Part shown: positions 16,509 to 25,189 of the stretch, piece by piece
Position numbering within the stretch: position 1 is the first letter of the stretch
How the letters are laid out: each line of letters opens with the position of its first letter
Source of the DNA: Planctomycetota bacterium
GTDB taxonomy: Bacteria; Planctomycetota; Phycisphaerae; Phycisphaerales; SM1A02
Length of the DNA stretch: 55,672 bases
Assembly: GCA_016873115.1 (NCBI GenBank)
Contig: VGYB01000009.1
Span: forward strand, 1-55,672
Direction of reading: 5' to 3'
The notes under the pieces: model-generated
The model's database searches: none
What the model saw: only the letters and a program-made list of their open reading frames with translations
What the model was told of the DNA's origin: nothing
Translations under genes and position numbers: made by a program

Positions 16509-17489
16509 TCAGCCGTCAGCCGTCAACGCTTCCATGGCAACGAGCGTGGCGCAACGGGCATTGTCAAGCAGCAACGCGATGTTGGCATCCAGTGAGCGCC
16601 CATGCGTGCGCGCCGCCACCTGGGCGAGCAGCCACGGTGTGACGAGGCTGCCATCGATGCCCGAGGCCGCGGCCTGCGCGGCGAGCTCGTCTGCCATGGC
16701 CGACGAGACGCCGTGATCAAGCACATGCGCAGCGGGGCACGGATTGGCGAGCACCACGCCCACCTCTGGCAGCAGCGACCAATGCGCCCGGCACGCTGCC
16801 GCAGCATCGCGCGGCGTGGGAACGGTCGCGTGCAAGGGCAGCGTGCCCGCCCCGTCCGTGAATACAGGAAAGGTCGCCGTGGCGAGGCCGATCACCGGAA
16901 CGCCGAGCGTTTCCAGTGCTTCGAGCGTGGCCTTCGGGTCGAGGATGCTCTTCGCACCGCTTGCGACCACGCATGTCGGCGTGCGTGCGAGCGTGCCGAG
17001 GTCGGCGCTGATGTCGAGTGTCTTCGAGAAGCCTCGGTGCACGCCGCCGAGACCGCCCGTGGCGACATGCCGGATCCCGGCCAGGCCGCATGCAACCAGT
17101 GTGGCGCTCACGGTCGTTCCTGCGCAGGATCGAGCGGCACACATCGGCCCCAGATCACGCACGCTCGCCTTGCGGGCATGGCGGTCGGTGGCCAGCCGTT
17201 CGAGGTCGCCGCGCGTGCAGCCGATCGTGAGGGCTCCGTCCACGATGGCCACCGTTGCGGGTACGCCACCGTGGGAGCGGACGGTGCGTTCCATCGCGAA
17301 GCTCAACGACATGTTGAGCGGTACGCCATGGGCGAAGTCAGGGTGAGCGGCAACCACCGGAGGAATCGCCGTGGCGGGATCGCGAGGCAGGCCGTGGGTG
17401 AGCACCGCCGATTCAAGCGCCACGACCGGTCGACCGTTCGCGAGGGCGTCGCGGACCTCGTCGGCGATGAAGAGCGGTGCCTGCGCCAT
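16509..17489 (-). CDS. psuG: pseudouridine-5'-phosphate glycosidase PsuG
   Basis: This enzyme reversibly cleaves pseudouridine 5'-phosphate to uracil and ribose 5-phosphate in nucleoside salvage. Signatures are ALESAVLTHGLP near the N-terminus, ARKASVRDLG, HVATGGLGGVHRG (catalytic region), GAKSILDPKATLE, and LVTPWLLAQV near the end. Its 326 residues include roughly 25 extra around residues 43-68 (AAHPDFAHGVPLNM...) compared with the usual direct run into GGVPATVAIVDG. It begins only three bases after the DEAD-box helicase stop, so it is co-transcribed. The kinase partner PsuK is not in the window. Confidence 0.9.
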   Translation of the reverse strand: MAQAPLFIADEVRDALANGRPVVALESAVLTHGLPRDPATAIPPVVAAHPDFAHGVPLNMSLSFAMERTVRSHGGVPATVAIVDGALTIGCTRGDLERLATDRHARKASVRDLGPMCAARSCAGTTVSATLVACGLAGIRHVATGGLGGVHRGFSKTLDISADLGTLARTPTCVVASGAKSILDPKATLEALETLGVPVIGLATATFPVFTDGAGTLPLHATVPTPRDAAAACRAHWSLLPEVGVVLANPCPAAHVLDHGVSSAMADELAAQAAASGIDGSLVTPWLLAQVAARTHGRSLDANIALLLDNARCATLVAMEALTADG

Positions 17490-17492
17490 GGG

Positions 17493-18836
17493 TCAGCGTC
17501 TTCGCGTGGCCAGTCGGCCGCCGAGTCGCTTGGGCGGAGGGAGCATCGGTACCACGCCGCCGGGGAACTTGGCTTCGTCGGCTGGGTCGACCTTGGTTGT
17601 GGCCATGATGTCTCGTGATTTCGACTCGGCCGAGGCAGCCTTGCGCTGGGCTTCTTCGGCCCGTCGGGCCACGACTGCCTGCGGGATCGGGCCAGGGGTG
17701 AAGTCGCTGTACTCCAGCCGGGGGATCTCGATGTTGGCCAGTCGCTCGATGCCCGTGAGCAGGTCGCCCTGGTCAGGACACACGAAGGTCCACGCGATGC
17801 CATGGCGGCCCGCGCGCGCCGTGCGCCCAATGCGGTGGATGTAGACCTCGGGGTCCTCGGGGACGTCGTAGTTCACCACATGGGTGATGTCGTCGACATC
17901 GAGTCCGCGCGCCGCAAGGTCGCTTGCCACCAGCACGCTGAGCTTGCCGTCGCGCAGCCGGCCCATGACCTGGTCGCGCTTGCGCTGGTACATGTCGCCG
18001 TGCATGGCATGGGCATCGATGCCCTTGTCGCTCAGGTAGAGCGTGACATCATCGACGGCCTTCTTGGTGCGGCAGAAGACGAGCGTCATCCCCGGTTCCT
18101 CGCGGCGCAGGAGGTGCAGGAGCAGCCGGCGCTTGTCCCAGGGTTCCACCCCGAGGTAACTCTGCGCGACCTGCTGCACGGTCAGGCTCTTGGCGACCGT
18201 CACGATCTTCTCGGGGTGGCGCATGTAGCTGCGCGCCAACTTCTCGATCTCGTCGCTGATCGTGGCCGACACGAACACGGTCTGCGGATGGTTGCGCATG
18301 CCGCCGAGGATCTTGCGGATGTCATCGCGGAAGCCGATGTCCAGCATGCGATCGACCTCGTCGAGCACCGCGTAGCGGACATGGTCGTAGGTGAGCAAGC
18401 GTCGCTCGCGCATGTCCATGATGCGGCCCGGCGTGCCCACGATGATCTCCGGATTGCCCTCGAGGAGCGGGATCTGCTGGCGGATGGGCTGGCCACCGTA
18501 GATGGGCACGGCCTTCAGGCCGGTCCGTCCCCCGAGATCACGGAACTCCTTGGCGACCTGGATGGCCAGTTCGCGGGTGGGCACGAGGATGAGTGCAGCG
18601 AAGGCATCGCCGGGCTTGAGCATCTGCAGCGCGGGGAGCGCGAAGGCGGCCGTCTTGCCGGTACCCGTCTTGGCCTGGCCGAGGCAATCCTTGCCCGAGA
18701 GTGCGATCGGGATGAGCTTCGACTGGATGAAGGTCGGGTGCTTGAAGCCGAGCCGGTCGAGGTCGGCCAGGATGCTCTCGTTCAGCCCCAGCTCGGTGAA
18801 GGTGGTCTGCGTGTCGAAGATCTCGCTCTTGTCCAA
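17493..18836 (-). CDS. DEAD-box ATP-dependent RNA helicase
   Basis: This 447-residue cytoplasmic RNA helicase has all core motifs: Q motif (FKHPTFIQSKLIPIAL), Walker A AKTGTGKT, PTRELAIQV, TPGRIMD, motif II as DEVD instead of DEAD, SATI, and HRIGRTARAG. A ~65-residue basic tail ends LATRRR. In the family these proteins unwind short RNA duplexes in ribosome assembly or mRNA decay. The start is TTG at 18836 with AGAGGG just upstream. It heads a transcript with psuG and is divergent from alr. Confidence 0.9.
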   Translation of the reverse strand: MDKSEIFDTQTTFTELGLNESILADLDRLGFKHPTFIQSKLIPIALSGKDCLGQAKTGTGKTAAFALPALQMLKPGDAFAALILVPTRELAIQVAKEFRDLGGRTGLKAVPIYGGQPIRQQIPLLEGNPEIIVGTPGRIMDMRERRLLTYDHVRYAVLDEVDRMLDIGFRDDIRKILGGMRNHPQTVFVSATISDEIEKLARSYMRHPEKIVTVAKSLTVQQVAQSYLGVEPWDKRRLLLHLLRREEPGMTLVFCRTKKAVDDVTLYLSDKGIDAHAMHGDMYQRKRDQVMGRLRDGKLSVLVASDLAARGLDVDDITHVVNYDVPEDPEVYIHRIGRTARAGRHGIAWTFVCPDQGDLLTGIERLANIEIPRLEYSDFTPGPIPQAVVARRAEEAQRKAASAESKSRDIMATTKVDPADEAKFPGGVVPMLPPPKRLGGRLATRRR

Positions 18837-18907
18837 AGTGCCCTCTTTCGGTGCGCGTGGGTGCAGCCCCGTGATAGTAATGCACGGACGGCGCAGGGAC
18901 GCGCACC

Positions 18908-20152
18908 ATGGACTCCACCAGCACGATCACCATCGATCTTCGGGCCGTCGGGCGCAATGTCCGCCGCTTGCGCGCCCTGATCGGCCCTGAGCGGGCCATG
19001 TGCACGGTGCTGAAGGCCGACGCATACGGACTTGGGGCCAACCGGATCTGGCCTGCCATGGTCGAGCACGAAGTTGACATGCTGGCGGTCTACAGCCTGC
19101 CGCAGGCCAACGCCCTGGCGGATGCCGGCTGCACGGCGCCGATCCTCGTGCTCATGCCTGTGCATCGGCTCGACGCCGATGACGCAGCTCGCCCGCAGTT
19201 CATCGCCGGTCAGGTGCACCTCACGATCCATGATGTCGACCAGGCCAAGGCGCTCATCGCCTCGATCCGCGAGTCGGGCCTGCGCATGCGCGTTCCTGTG
19301 CACATCGAACTCGATTCGGGCATGACCCGCGGCGGTGCGCGACCCGCCGAGGCGCAGGACCTGACGCGGCTGGTGTATGCGAGCCGCGAACTTGAGCTCG
19401 CCGGCGTGTTCACGCACTTGGTCGCCAGTGGGAGCGCCGCTGCCACCGATGCACAGATGCACTGCCTCGATGAGTGGATGACTCGGTGCTCGGCTTGGCT
19501 TCCCCGCGGTCTCTTGGTGCATCTGGCGAGCAGCCATGCCACCGTGCGCGATCGGGCGTCGCATCGCGGCATGATCCGCGTGGGGCTCGCGTGGACCGGC
19601 CTGGTCGATGACGAGTGGGGCGCGTTCGGGAGCGACGATGGCCTGGAATCGGTCGTTCGCTGGACGACGAGCGTGGTGCAGGCCAAGCGTGTTCCGGCGG
19701 GAACGCCAGTGGGCTACGGCAGCACCTGGTGCTCTGCACAGGACACGGTGATCGCGCTCCTGCCGGTGGGCTACGCGGATGGCTATCCATCGCCGCAGCC
19801 CGGACTGCAGCAGGTGGTGCGCATCCACGCGCGCGGATCATGGCACACGGTGCCGGTGGTTGGGGCCGTGAACATGGATCAGTTGACCGTCGATGCAGGC
19901 TCGATCGTGGGCAGCTGGGGCGCACCGCAGGAGCTCTACGGCGCTCCAGTCGAACTGCTCGGCACTGACCGCCACCAGGCCACGCATCCGCTTGAGGTGG
20001 CGCGGGTGGCGGGGCGGCTGCCCTACGAGATCCTGTGTGGATTGAGCGCGCGGCTGCCTCGTGTGCATGAGGGTGCGCTGGTGATCGATCCTTCATTGCG
20101 GTCGGTCTCGGTTCCGCGTTCCGCCGCGGCATCGCCCAACGCAGGGAAGTGA
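18908..20152 (+). CDS. alr: alanine racemase
   Basis: This PLP enzyme supplies D-alanine for peptidoglycan. The PLP-binding Lys is in VLKADAYGLG at about residue 38. The catalytic Tyr region appears as VGYGSTW, with PVGYADGYPS and NMDQLTVDAG further on. Its 414 residues exceed the usual 360-390, with an additional C-terminal tail after DPSLRSVSVP. The ATG at 18908 begins cleanly before the TIM-barrel. A short AT-rich patch (gatagtaatg at 18873-18882) in the 71-bp divergent spacer probably serves both directions. The next gene starts six bases after the stop. Confidence 0.92.
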   Translation: MDSTSTITIDLRAVGRNVRRLRALIGPERAMCTVLKADAYGLGANRIWPAMVEHEVDMLAVYSLPQANALADAGCTAPILVLMPVHRLDADDAARPQFIAGQVHLTIHDVDQAKALIASIRESGLRMRVPVHIELDSGMTRGGARPAEAQDLTRLVYASRELELAGVFTHLVASGSAAATDAQMHCLDEWMTRCSAWLPRGLLVHLASSHATVRDRASHRGMIRVGLAWTGLVDDEWGAFGSDDGLESVVRWTTSVVQAKRVPAGTPVGYGSTWCSAQDTVIALLPVGYADGYPSPQPGLQQVVRIHARGSWHTVPVVGAVNMDQLTVDAGSIVGSWGAPQELYGAPVELLGTDRHQATHPLEVARVAGRLPYEILCGLSARLPRVHEGALVIDPSLRSVSVPRSAAASPNAGK

Positions 20153-20158
20153 ACCGCC

Positions 20159-21775
20159 ATGGCTGCCGCGGTGGCCTACCTGACGCAAGCGATGGCCGAC
20201 CTGGCCCGGCAGCTGGCTTTCGCACCCGCCCAGGCGGTCCGCAAGCATGTGGCGAACGCCCTGGTGCTGATCGGCGAGATCGAGCCTGACCGGTCCTATC
20301 CGATGGGGTTCGTGGTGTTCCGCATCACGGAGTTCCGGATCGATCGTGGGATGGATGACCTCGTGCCGGGGGCATCGATCCGCACCGATCTGTGCACCTT
20401 CGTGCTCGAGGTGAGTCGCCGCGCCCCGGTGAAGCCCGATCATGCGACGGGACCGATGGTGACGATCGCCGAGCTCGCCGAGCGGTGGTCCGTCAGTGAG
20501 CGAACCCTCAGGCGGTGGCGTCGATTCGGTCTCGCGCTCGAGTGGTTCGCACCTGACGGAGCGGAGCCCGTGCTCGGCGTGCGTGAGTCGATGGCCAGCG
20601 GCATGCAGGTGCAGCATGCACGCATCGTCGCCCGTGCCGGCAAGTTCCGACATCTCGAACCCGGCGAGCGACGCAAGGTGATCGACGCCGTTGCGCGCGA
20701 GCGATCCCGCGCAACATCGCTTGCGAAGGCCCAGCGCATGGTGGCTGCGGCGCATGGGATCACGCCCGAGGCCGTTCGATTGATCTGGCAGGCCAGCGGA
20801 GCATCGGCCGTTCGGGCCACGCGACCGGATGGTTGGTTCGCGCGATGCGCATCGCGAGGCATCCCGATCGACAGCATCGCTCGCGCTGCCGGATTGAGCG
20901 TGGTGCACACCGCACGCCGCATCGTCGCGGATCGGGCCGCTGGACTTGCGCAGACCCTGCCACAGGTGCCCGCGCTCCCGACCTTCATGCATGCCGAGGC
21001 TGAACGCGTGCTTCTGGGTGCGCCATGGCTGGCAACGGGGCTCGTGGATCGCGCTCCGGAGGATGTGTCGGCGGCCTGTGCCGTGCGACCTCCGTCAAAG
21101 GGGCATGACTTCCCGGCCCTCGCAGCGCTGCGGTTCCTGCTCTGGCGTGCACGCGCCGGAGTGGTCGGCCCGACGCGCCCGGGCTCGGTCGAGCGGGCCG
21201 AACTCGATGCGCGGTGGGCTGCGATGCTGCTGCGGACGCTGGTCGCTTGGCATACGCCCAGTGTGCTGCAGCGGCTGGCGACCATGATCGAAGCACCTGT
21301 GATGCACCTTCCGTCGGAGCCGCTGCGCCAAGCCGTCGAGTTGGCGCAATCGTGCATCGTGCACGCGTCGTTCCAGATCGATCTCTCGACCGTGGCGCCG
21401 CACCGCCTGCGGATCGATCGCGTGGCACATCTGGCGTTCGAGCAGCAGCTCGCGCGCCAGCCGGGACTTCATGCTCCGGGCCGAGCACCCGCGATGCATC
21501 CGCAGCCTGTCCAGCTCAGTGACGCGCTGGCACGCGCCTGCCCATGGATCGCTGCGGTGGCTCCGGGTTGCGGCCAGCGCGCCGGTGCAGTCATGGTCGG
21601 AGGAGCGACCCTTGACCTGCTCTCGGCCTTGCACGGTTGGCAGGGGAACCGTCCCAGATCGATCGATGAACTGGCCGTGGACCATCGGGTGGCCCGTATC
21701 GCCATGCGGGTGCGCGTGACCGAGGCGTCGGATGCGGCGCGCCAGGCGTGGCGCGCCTCCATCGCCGTTCGCTGA
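20159..21775 (+). CDS. multi-HTH regulator resembling planctomycete HTH-sigma proteins
   Basis: This 538-residue, probably cytoplasmic protein has an N-terminal ~90-residue domain (EPDRSYPMGFVVFRITEF, LVPGASIRTDLCTFV). A helix-turn-helix follows at 101-125 (ELAERWSVSERTLRRWRRFG), then an RxFRHLEPGERRKVI segment. Two more HTH-like stretches lie near 188-210 and 226-246. The order matches my recollection of planctomycete proteins in which this front end precedes a sigma-70 core. The C-terminal ~250 residues are helical but lack recognisable region 2 or 4 motifs. I infer a divergent or degenerate sigma-like regulator. It is six bases behind alr, so co-transcribed. Confidence 0.6.
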   Translation: MAAAVAYLTQAMADLARQLAFAPAQAVRKHVANALVLIGEIEPDRSYPMGFVVFRITEFRIDRGMDDLVPGASIRTDLCTFVLEVSRRAPVKPDHATGPMVTIAELAERWSVSERTLRRWRRFGLALEWFAPDGAEPVLGVRESMASGMQVQHARIVARAGKFRHLEPGERRKVIDAVARERSRATSLAKAQRMVAAAHGITPEAVRLIWQASGASAVRATRPDGWFARCASRGIPIDSIARAAGLSVVHTARRIVADRAAGLAQTLPQVPALPTFMHAEAERVLLGAPWLATGLVDRAPEDVSAACAVRPPSKGHDFPALAALRFLLWRARAGVVGPTRPGSVERAELDARWAAMLLRTLVAWHTPSVLQRLATMIEAPVMHLPSEPLRQAVELAQSCIVHASFQIDLSTVAPHRLRIDRVAHLAFEQQLARQPGLHAPGRAPAMHPQPVQLSDALARACPWIAAVAPGCGQRAGAVMVGGATLDLLSALHGWQGNRPRSIDELAVDHRVARIAMRVRVTEASDAARQAWRASIAVR

Positions 21776-21793
21776 TCGACCGCGCGCCAAACG

Positions 21794-21821
21794 CACGACG
21801 CCGCCCAAGGGCGGCGTCGTG
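21794..21821. terminator. bidirectional hairpin between the HTH gene and rpsI
   Basis: A perfect 13-bp stem (21794-21806 with 21809-21821) lies between the convergent genes ending at 21775 and 21868. Its two-base loop means the closing pair must open. U-tracts are weak on both sides (the minus side has gttt). It probably ends both transcripts. Confidence 0.65.
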
Positions 21822-21867
21822 GAGGGTTCGGTGGTCCCCGCAATCGCGGGAGGCCGCAGGTGGCCGA

Positions 21868-22311
21868 TCAGCGCTTCGAGAACTGGAAGCGACGACGGGC
21901 GCCGGCCTGGCCGGGCTTCTTGCGCTCGACCTCGCGCGCATCGCGGGTCAGGAAGCCGTGTTCGCGCATCATGCTCTCGAGGTTGGCGTCGTAGCAGAGC
22001 AGCGCACGGCCGAGGCCCATGATCACCGCGCCTGACTGGCCGGTGAAGCCGCCGCCGGAGCAGGTGACACGCACATTGATCTTGCCCTTCTGGGCGGTCT
22101 TGTCGAGCACATTCATGATCGCCTTGCGATCACGGTCCTCGACGAAGAACTCCTCCATCGGGCGCTCGTTCACCATGAACTCGCCATTGCCAGCCTTCAC
22201 GCGCACGCGTGCGACGGCGGTCTTGCGTCGGCCAGTTCCCCAGTACCAGCCCTGCGCATCAGCGCTGCGGGTGGCGTAGGACTTCTTCGGGGCGATCGTC
22301 TCGGTGGTCAT
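21868..22311 (-). CDS. rpsI: 30S ribosomal protein uS9
   Basis: This small-subunit head protein has a C-terminal tail that reaches the P-site tRNA. Family signatures are WGTGRRKTAVARV, GGGFTGQSGAVIMGLGRAL and the terminal basic RRRFQFSKR, a variant of the usual KKARRAPQFSKR. The N-terminus carries about 20 extra residues before the conserved block. It lies downstream of rplM in the universally conserved L13-S9 order, with 53 bases between them. Confidence 0.95.
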   Translation of the reverse strand: MTTETIAPKKSYATRSADAQGWYWGTGRRKTAVARVRVKAGNGEFMVNERPMEEFFVEDRDRKAIMNVLDKTAQKGKINVRVTCSGGGFTGQSGAVIMGLGRALLCYDANLESMMREHGFLTRDAREVERKKPGQAGARRRFQFSKR

Positions 22312-22364
22312 TCGCGTTCAGTCCTTCGTTGGTCGTCTGTGGTCGTTCGTCGACATGATCCGCT

Positions 22365-22796
22365 TCAGCGTGCCGCCACGGGCTGCTGGGCCTGATGGGT
22401 GTGCTCGGTGCCGGCGAAGACGCGGAGGTTGCGCTGGATGCGACGACCGAGGCGGCCGCGCGGCAGCATGCGGATGACGGCTTCCGTCACCATGCGCGAC
22501 GGATCGTTCTCCTGGAGGTCGGCGTAGGTCCGCACATTGAGGCCGCCCGGGTAGCCGCTCCACTTGCGGAGGGTCTTCTGGTCGGCCTTCTTGCCCGTCA
22601 GCACGACCTTCGCCGCGTTGGTGATGATCACGCAGTCGCCGCAGAGGACATTGGGCGTGTACTCGGGCTTGTGCTTGCCCATGAGCATGGTGGCGACTTC
22701 GGTGGCGAGGCGGCCGAGCACCTTGCCATCGGCGTCGACATGACGCCATGTGGCGGGTACCTGGCCGGGCTTCGCGTGATAGGTCTGGCGGGGCAT
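22365..22796 (-). CDS. rplM: 50S ribosomal protein uL13
   Basis: This early-assembly large-subunit protein of 143 residues is recognised by DADGKVLGRLATEVATMLMGKHKP, VIITNAAKVVLTGKK and MLPRGRLGRRIQRNLRVFAG. The ATG at 22796 (MPRQTYHAK) gives the expected length, with CAGGAA upstream; the longer frame upstream has no homology. It heads the rplM-rpsI operon under a good promoter at 22868-22895 with a leader of about 65 nt. Confidence 0.95.
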   Translation of the reverse strand: MPRQTYHAKPGQVPATWRHVDADGKVLGRLATEVATMLMGKHKPEYTPNVLCGDCVIITNAAKVVLTGKKADQKTLRKWSGYPGGLNVRTYADLQENDPSRMVTEAVIRMLPRGRLGRRIQRNLRVFAGTEHTHQAQQPVAAR

Positions 22797-22867
22797 GATG
22801 AGGCTCGTTTCCTGTGATCCAACCACGGCCCAAGCGCACCCGGCGCCAGTGCAGTGAAGGATCGAGG

Positions 22868-22895
22868 AGGATACAGAAATCACTCGCGCCGTCAA
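22868..22895 (-). promoter_or_regulatory. sigma70-type promoter of rplM-rpsI
   Basis: Minus strand: -35 TTGACG (22890-22895), 16-bp spacer, -10 TATCCT (22868-22873). It is one of the clearest promoters in the window and suggests the local consensus TTGACg-N16/17-TAnnnT. Confidence 0.7.
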
Positions 22896-22989
22896 GGGTG
22901 AAGTGAGTTGGTTATGGGCGACGGGAGGTCCTTCGCAACGGCTGAACGCGGTTCGTGATTGTCGAACGAGCTGAGAAAACAATGATCCG

Positions 22990-22995
22990 TACGAT
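22990..22995 (+). promoter_or_regulatory. -10 element, possible leaderless start of the CPBP gene
   Basis: TACGAT is followed by seven bases and the ATG at 23003. If used, the upstream in-frame ATGs at 22982 and 22994 would not be in the transcript. Confidence 0.35.
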
Positions 22996-23002
22996 GCCCG
23001 GC

Positions 23003-24412
23003 ATGACCATGGCGACCCTCCGCAACCGCGCCCGCCCCGGATCGGTTCGATCTGCGGCGGCGGCCTGGGTCACGATCGTGGTCGGCTGCGCCTGGATCTT
23101 CGGTGGCATTGGGTCGCTGAAGACCGAGTCGGAGCCCGAGACAACGCCGACTGCGCCTGCACTGGTCAGTCCGCAGGCTGACGCTGCCATCCAGCTGGTG
23201 GTGGCCATGAAGTCGTGGGCTGGCGCGGATGCGGTCGGGGCGGGCCTGTCGTCGCTCGACACGCTGAAGACCCAAGGCACCCTTGAGCGGTTGGCCTTCG
23301 CGATCGCGGCACGGTGGTTGGGGGATGATTCGGCTGCGCACGACATGATGCGTGTGCTCGAGGCCGAGTTGCCCGACGATGCCCTGGTATGGCAGGTCCA
23401 GGCATGCTTGGCGCAGGCAGCGGCGACCAGTCCATCGACGGCGGGTGCAGCAACGGCGCTGCCCCCGGGCGTGACGCGCGAGTCGCTCGCGCCGCTGGGA
23501 GCCTCGGCGCGGTTGCTCGAGTCGATGGCCACCGGCGATGCGGCGCTGGCAGCGCAGGTCGCCGAGCGTGCAGCACGCATCGCCATGGCTGTCGTGGGGT
23601 TCTTCGGACTCGCCTTGGTGGCGCTGGCTGTCGGTGTGACCACGCTTGTCGTCCTATTGGTGAGGGCATCGAGCGGGGCGCCGATGTCCCGGCTCGCCCC
23701 GACGCTGTTGGGCCACCAAGGCATCCACATCGAGTTGGTCGCCGCATGGGTCGTGTACGAGGTGATCCTTGGCGCGGTTGCCTCGTCCGTGGACCTGGAG
23801 GGCCTGGGGACGATCGGTGTGATCACCTTCCAGGCGCTCGGACTCCTGGCGTTGGCATGGCCCATCGTGCGCGGGCTGCCGTGGAGCGACCTGCGAAGGG
23901 AGCTTGGCCTGACGCTCGGTGCCGGCATCGTTCGTGAAGCGGCGTGGGGCGTGCTCGCGTGGTGCATGGCCATTCCGATGGTGCTCGTCGGGGTGATGTT
24001 GTCGGCGGTGATGGCATGGCTCTTCGGTGGATCGTTCTCTGGGGCCAGTCATCCGTTGCAGGAGGGATTGCGATCCAGTTCAGCCGGTGGCATCGTCATC
24101 TGGTACCTCGTCGCTGCGGTCGTGGCGCCCGTCCTCGAGGAGATCGTCTTCCGCGGTGCGCTCTATCGAGGCCTCCGCGCCGGGACATCCAGCATGCCGC
24201 TGCTGGGCAGCATGGTGATGTCGGCACTCCTGAGCAGCCTCGTGTTCGCGGCGATCCACCCCCAGGGCATCCTCTTCGTGCCGATCCTTGGGGCCTTGGC
24301 GATGAGTTTCTGCCTGGTACGGGAGATGCGGGGAAGCCTGGTGGCACCCATGGTGGGGCATGCGGTCAACAACGGCCTGATTGTGACCCTGAACCTGATG
24401 CTGCTCGCATGA
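23003..24412 (+). CDS. CPBP-family intramembrane metalloprotease with large N-terminal region
   Basis: This polytopic membrane protein of about 469 residues ends in the CPBP (CAAX-protease/Abi) domain. The glutamyl motif EEIVFRGALYRGLR, a FAAIHPQG His and the VGHAVNNGL His-Asn motif are all intact. Residues 15-35 form a first membrane helix. Then comes a periplasm-type ~150-residue helical region without recognisable domain, followed by about eight more membrane spans. Substrates are unknown. Starts at 22982 and 22994 are equally in frame; 23003 is preferred because of the -10 placement. It is divergent from rplM. Confidence 0.82.
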   Translation: MTMATLRNRARPGSVRSAAAAWVTIVVGCAWIFGGIGSLKTESEPETTPTAPALVSPQADAAIQLVVAMKSWAGADAVGAGLSSLDTLKTQGTLERLAFAIAARWLGDDSAAHDMMRVLEAELPDDALVWQVQACLAQAAATSPSTAGAATALPPGVTRESLAPLGASARLLESMATGDAALAAQVAERAARIAMAVVGFFGLALVALAVGVTTLVVLLVRASSGAPMSRLAPTLLGHQGIHIELVAAWVVYEVILGAVASSVDLEGLGTIGVITFQALGLLALAWPIVRGLPWSDLRRELGLTLGAGIVREAAWGVLAWCMAIPMVLVGVMLSAVMAWLFGGSFSGASHPLQEGLRSSSAGGIVIWYLVAAVVAPVLEEIVFRGALYRGLRAGTSSMPLLGSMVMSALLSSLVFAAIHPQGILFVPILGALAMSFCLVREMRGSLVAPMVGHAVNNGLIVTLNLMLLA

Positions 24413-24516
24413 CCGGGTGAGGATTGGCGGGTGGGCAGGCCGGGTCGCCCTTGCCTTGGGCCAGTCCGGTAGCATCGTTCCCCGAAGGTACGGATGGCAA
24501 CTGGAGGTTCGCGAGA

Positions 24517-25149
24517 ATGAGTTTGCAGGCTGGCGTCCTGGACACCAAGGTCCTCGTCCTCAATCGGCTGTTTGCGGCGGTGCGCGTGATCGATGCGTAC
24601 CGAGCGTTCACGCTCCTGGCCAAGGAGGCCGCCGAGGTCATTTCCGTCGAAGATGGGTCATGGGTCGGCTATTCGTTCGACAGCTGGGCCGAGGCGGCCG
24701 AGTACCAGCGCGAGCACGAGCATGAGGTGCATGACTGGGTCCGCACCACGCGCATCGTGATTGCCGTGCCGAAGGTGATCAGGCTGCTCGGCTATGACCG
24801 CTTCCCCAAGGAGCAGGTCAAGCTGAACCGCCGGAACATCTACGCCCGTGACGGAAACCGCTGCCAATACTGCGGCAAGCACTTCAGCACGAAGGAACTC
24901 ACGCTCGACCATGTTGTCCCGCGCGTGCAGGGCGGCGAGAACAACTGGACCAACCTCGTGTGCGCATGCGTGCGCTGCAACGCACGCAAGGGCGGCCGGA
25001 CGCCGCAGCAGGCGAATTTGCGGCTGATCAAGGTCCCCGTGAAGCCCAAGCGGAATCCCGCGATCGCGCTGCGGCTGGGCAGTCCGCGCTACCAGTCGTG
25101 GAAGGCGTTCCTCGACGAGGCGTACTGGACGGTCGAACTGTCCGAGTGA
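24517..25149 (+). CDS. HNH endonuclease-domain protein
   Basis: This 210-residue protein carries a zinc-bound HNH fold: CQYCGKHF, then LTLDHVVPRVQGGENNWTNLV, then CVRCNARKGGR. Both CxxC pairs, the catalytic His and the Asn are present. The first ~100 residues (VLDTKVLVLNRLFAAVRVIDAYRAF...) form the N-terminal part typical of a widespread stand-alone HNH family of unknown role. GGAGG lies nine bases before the ATG, and a TAGCAT element (24470-24475) further up may be its -10. No methyltransferase or other defence gene is nearby, so a housekeeping DNA-processing role is as likely as restriction. Confidence 0.85.
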   Translation: MSLQAGVLDTKVLVLNRLFAAVRVIDAYRAFTLLAKEAAEVISVEDGSWVGYSFDSWAEAAEYQREHEHEVHDWVRTTRIVIAVPKVIRLLGYDRFPKEQVKLNRRNIYARDGNRCQYCGKHFSTKELTLDHVVPRVQGGENNWTNLVCACVRCNARKGGRTPQQANLRLIKVPVKPKRNPAIALRLGSPRYQSWKAFLDEAYWTVELSE

Positions 25150-25189
25150 CCGGCTCGAGTCGCGCCCCGGCCCCGGAGCGCGTTCGCCA

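Noticed and set aside
24517-25149. HNH protein as part of a restriction or anti-phage system
   Set aside because: It has no methyltransferase, specificity subunit or defence gene next to it and belongs to a widespread stand-alone HNH type; the neighbours are housekeeping genes.
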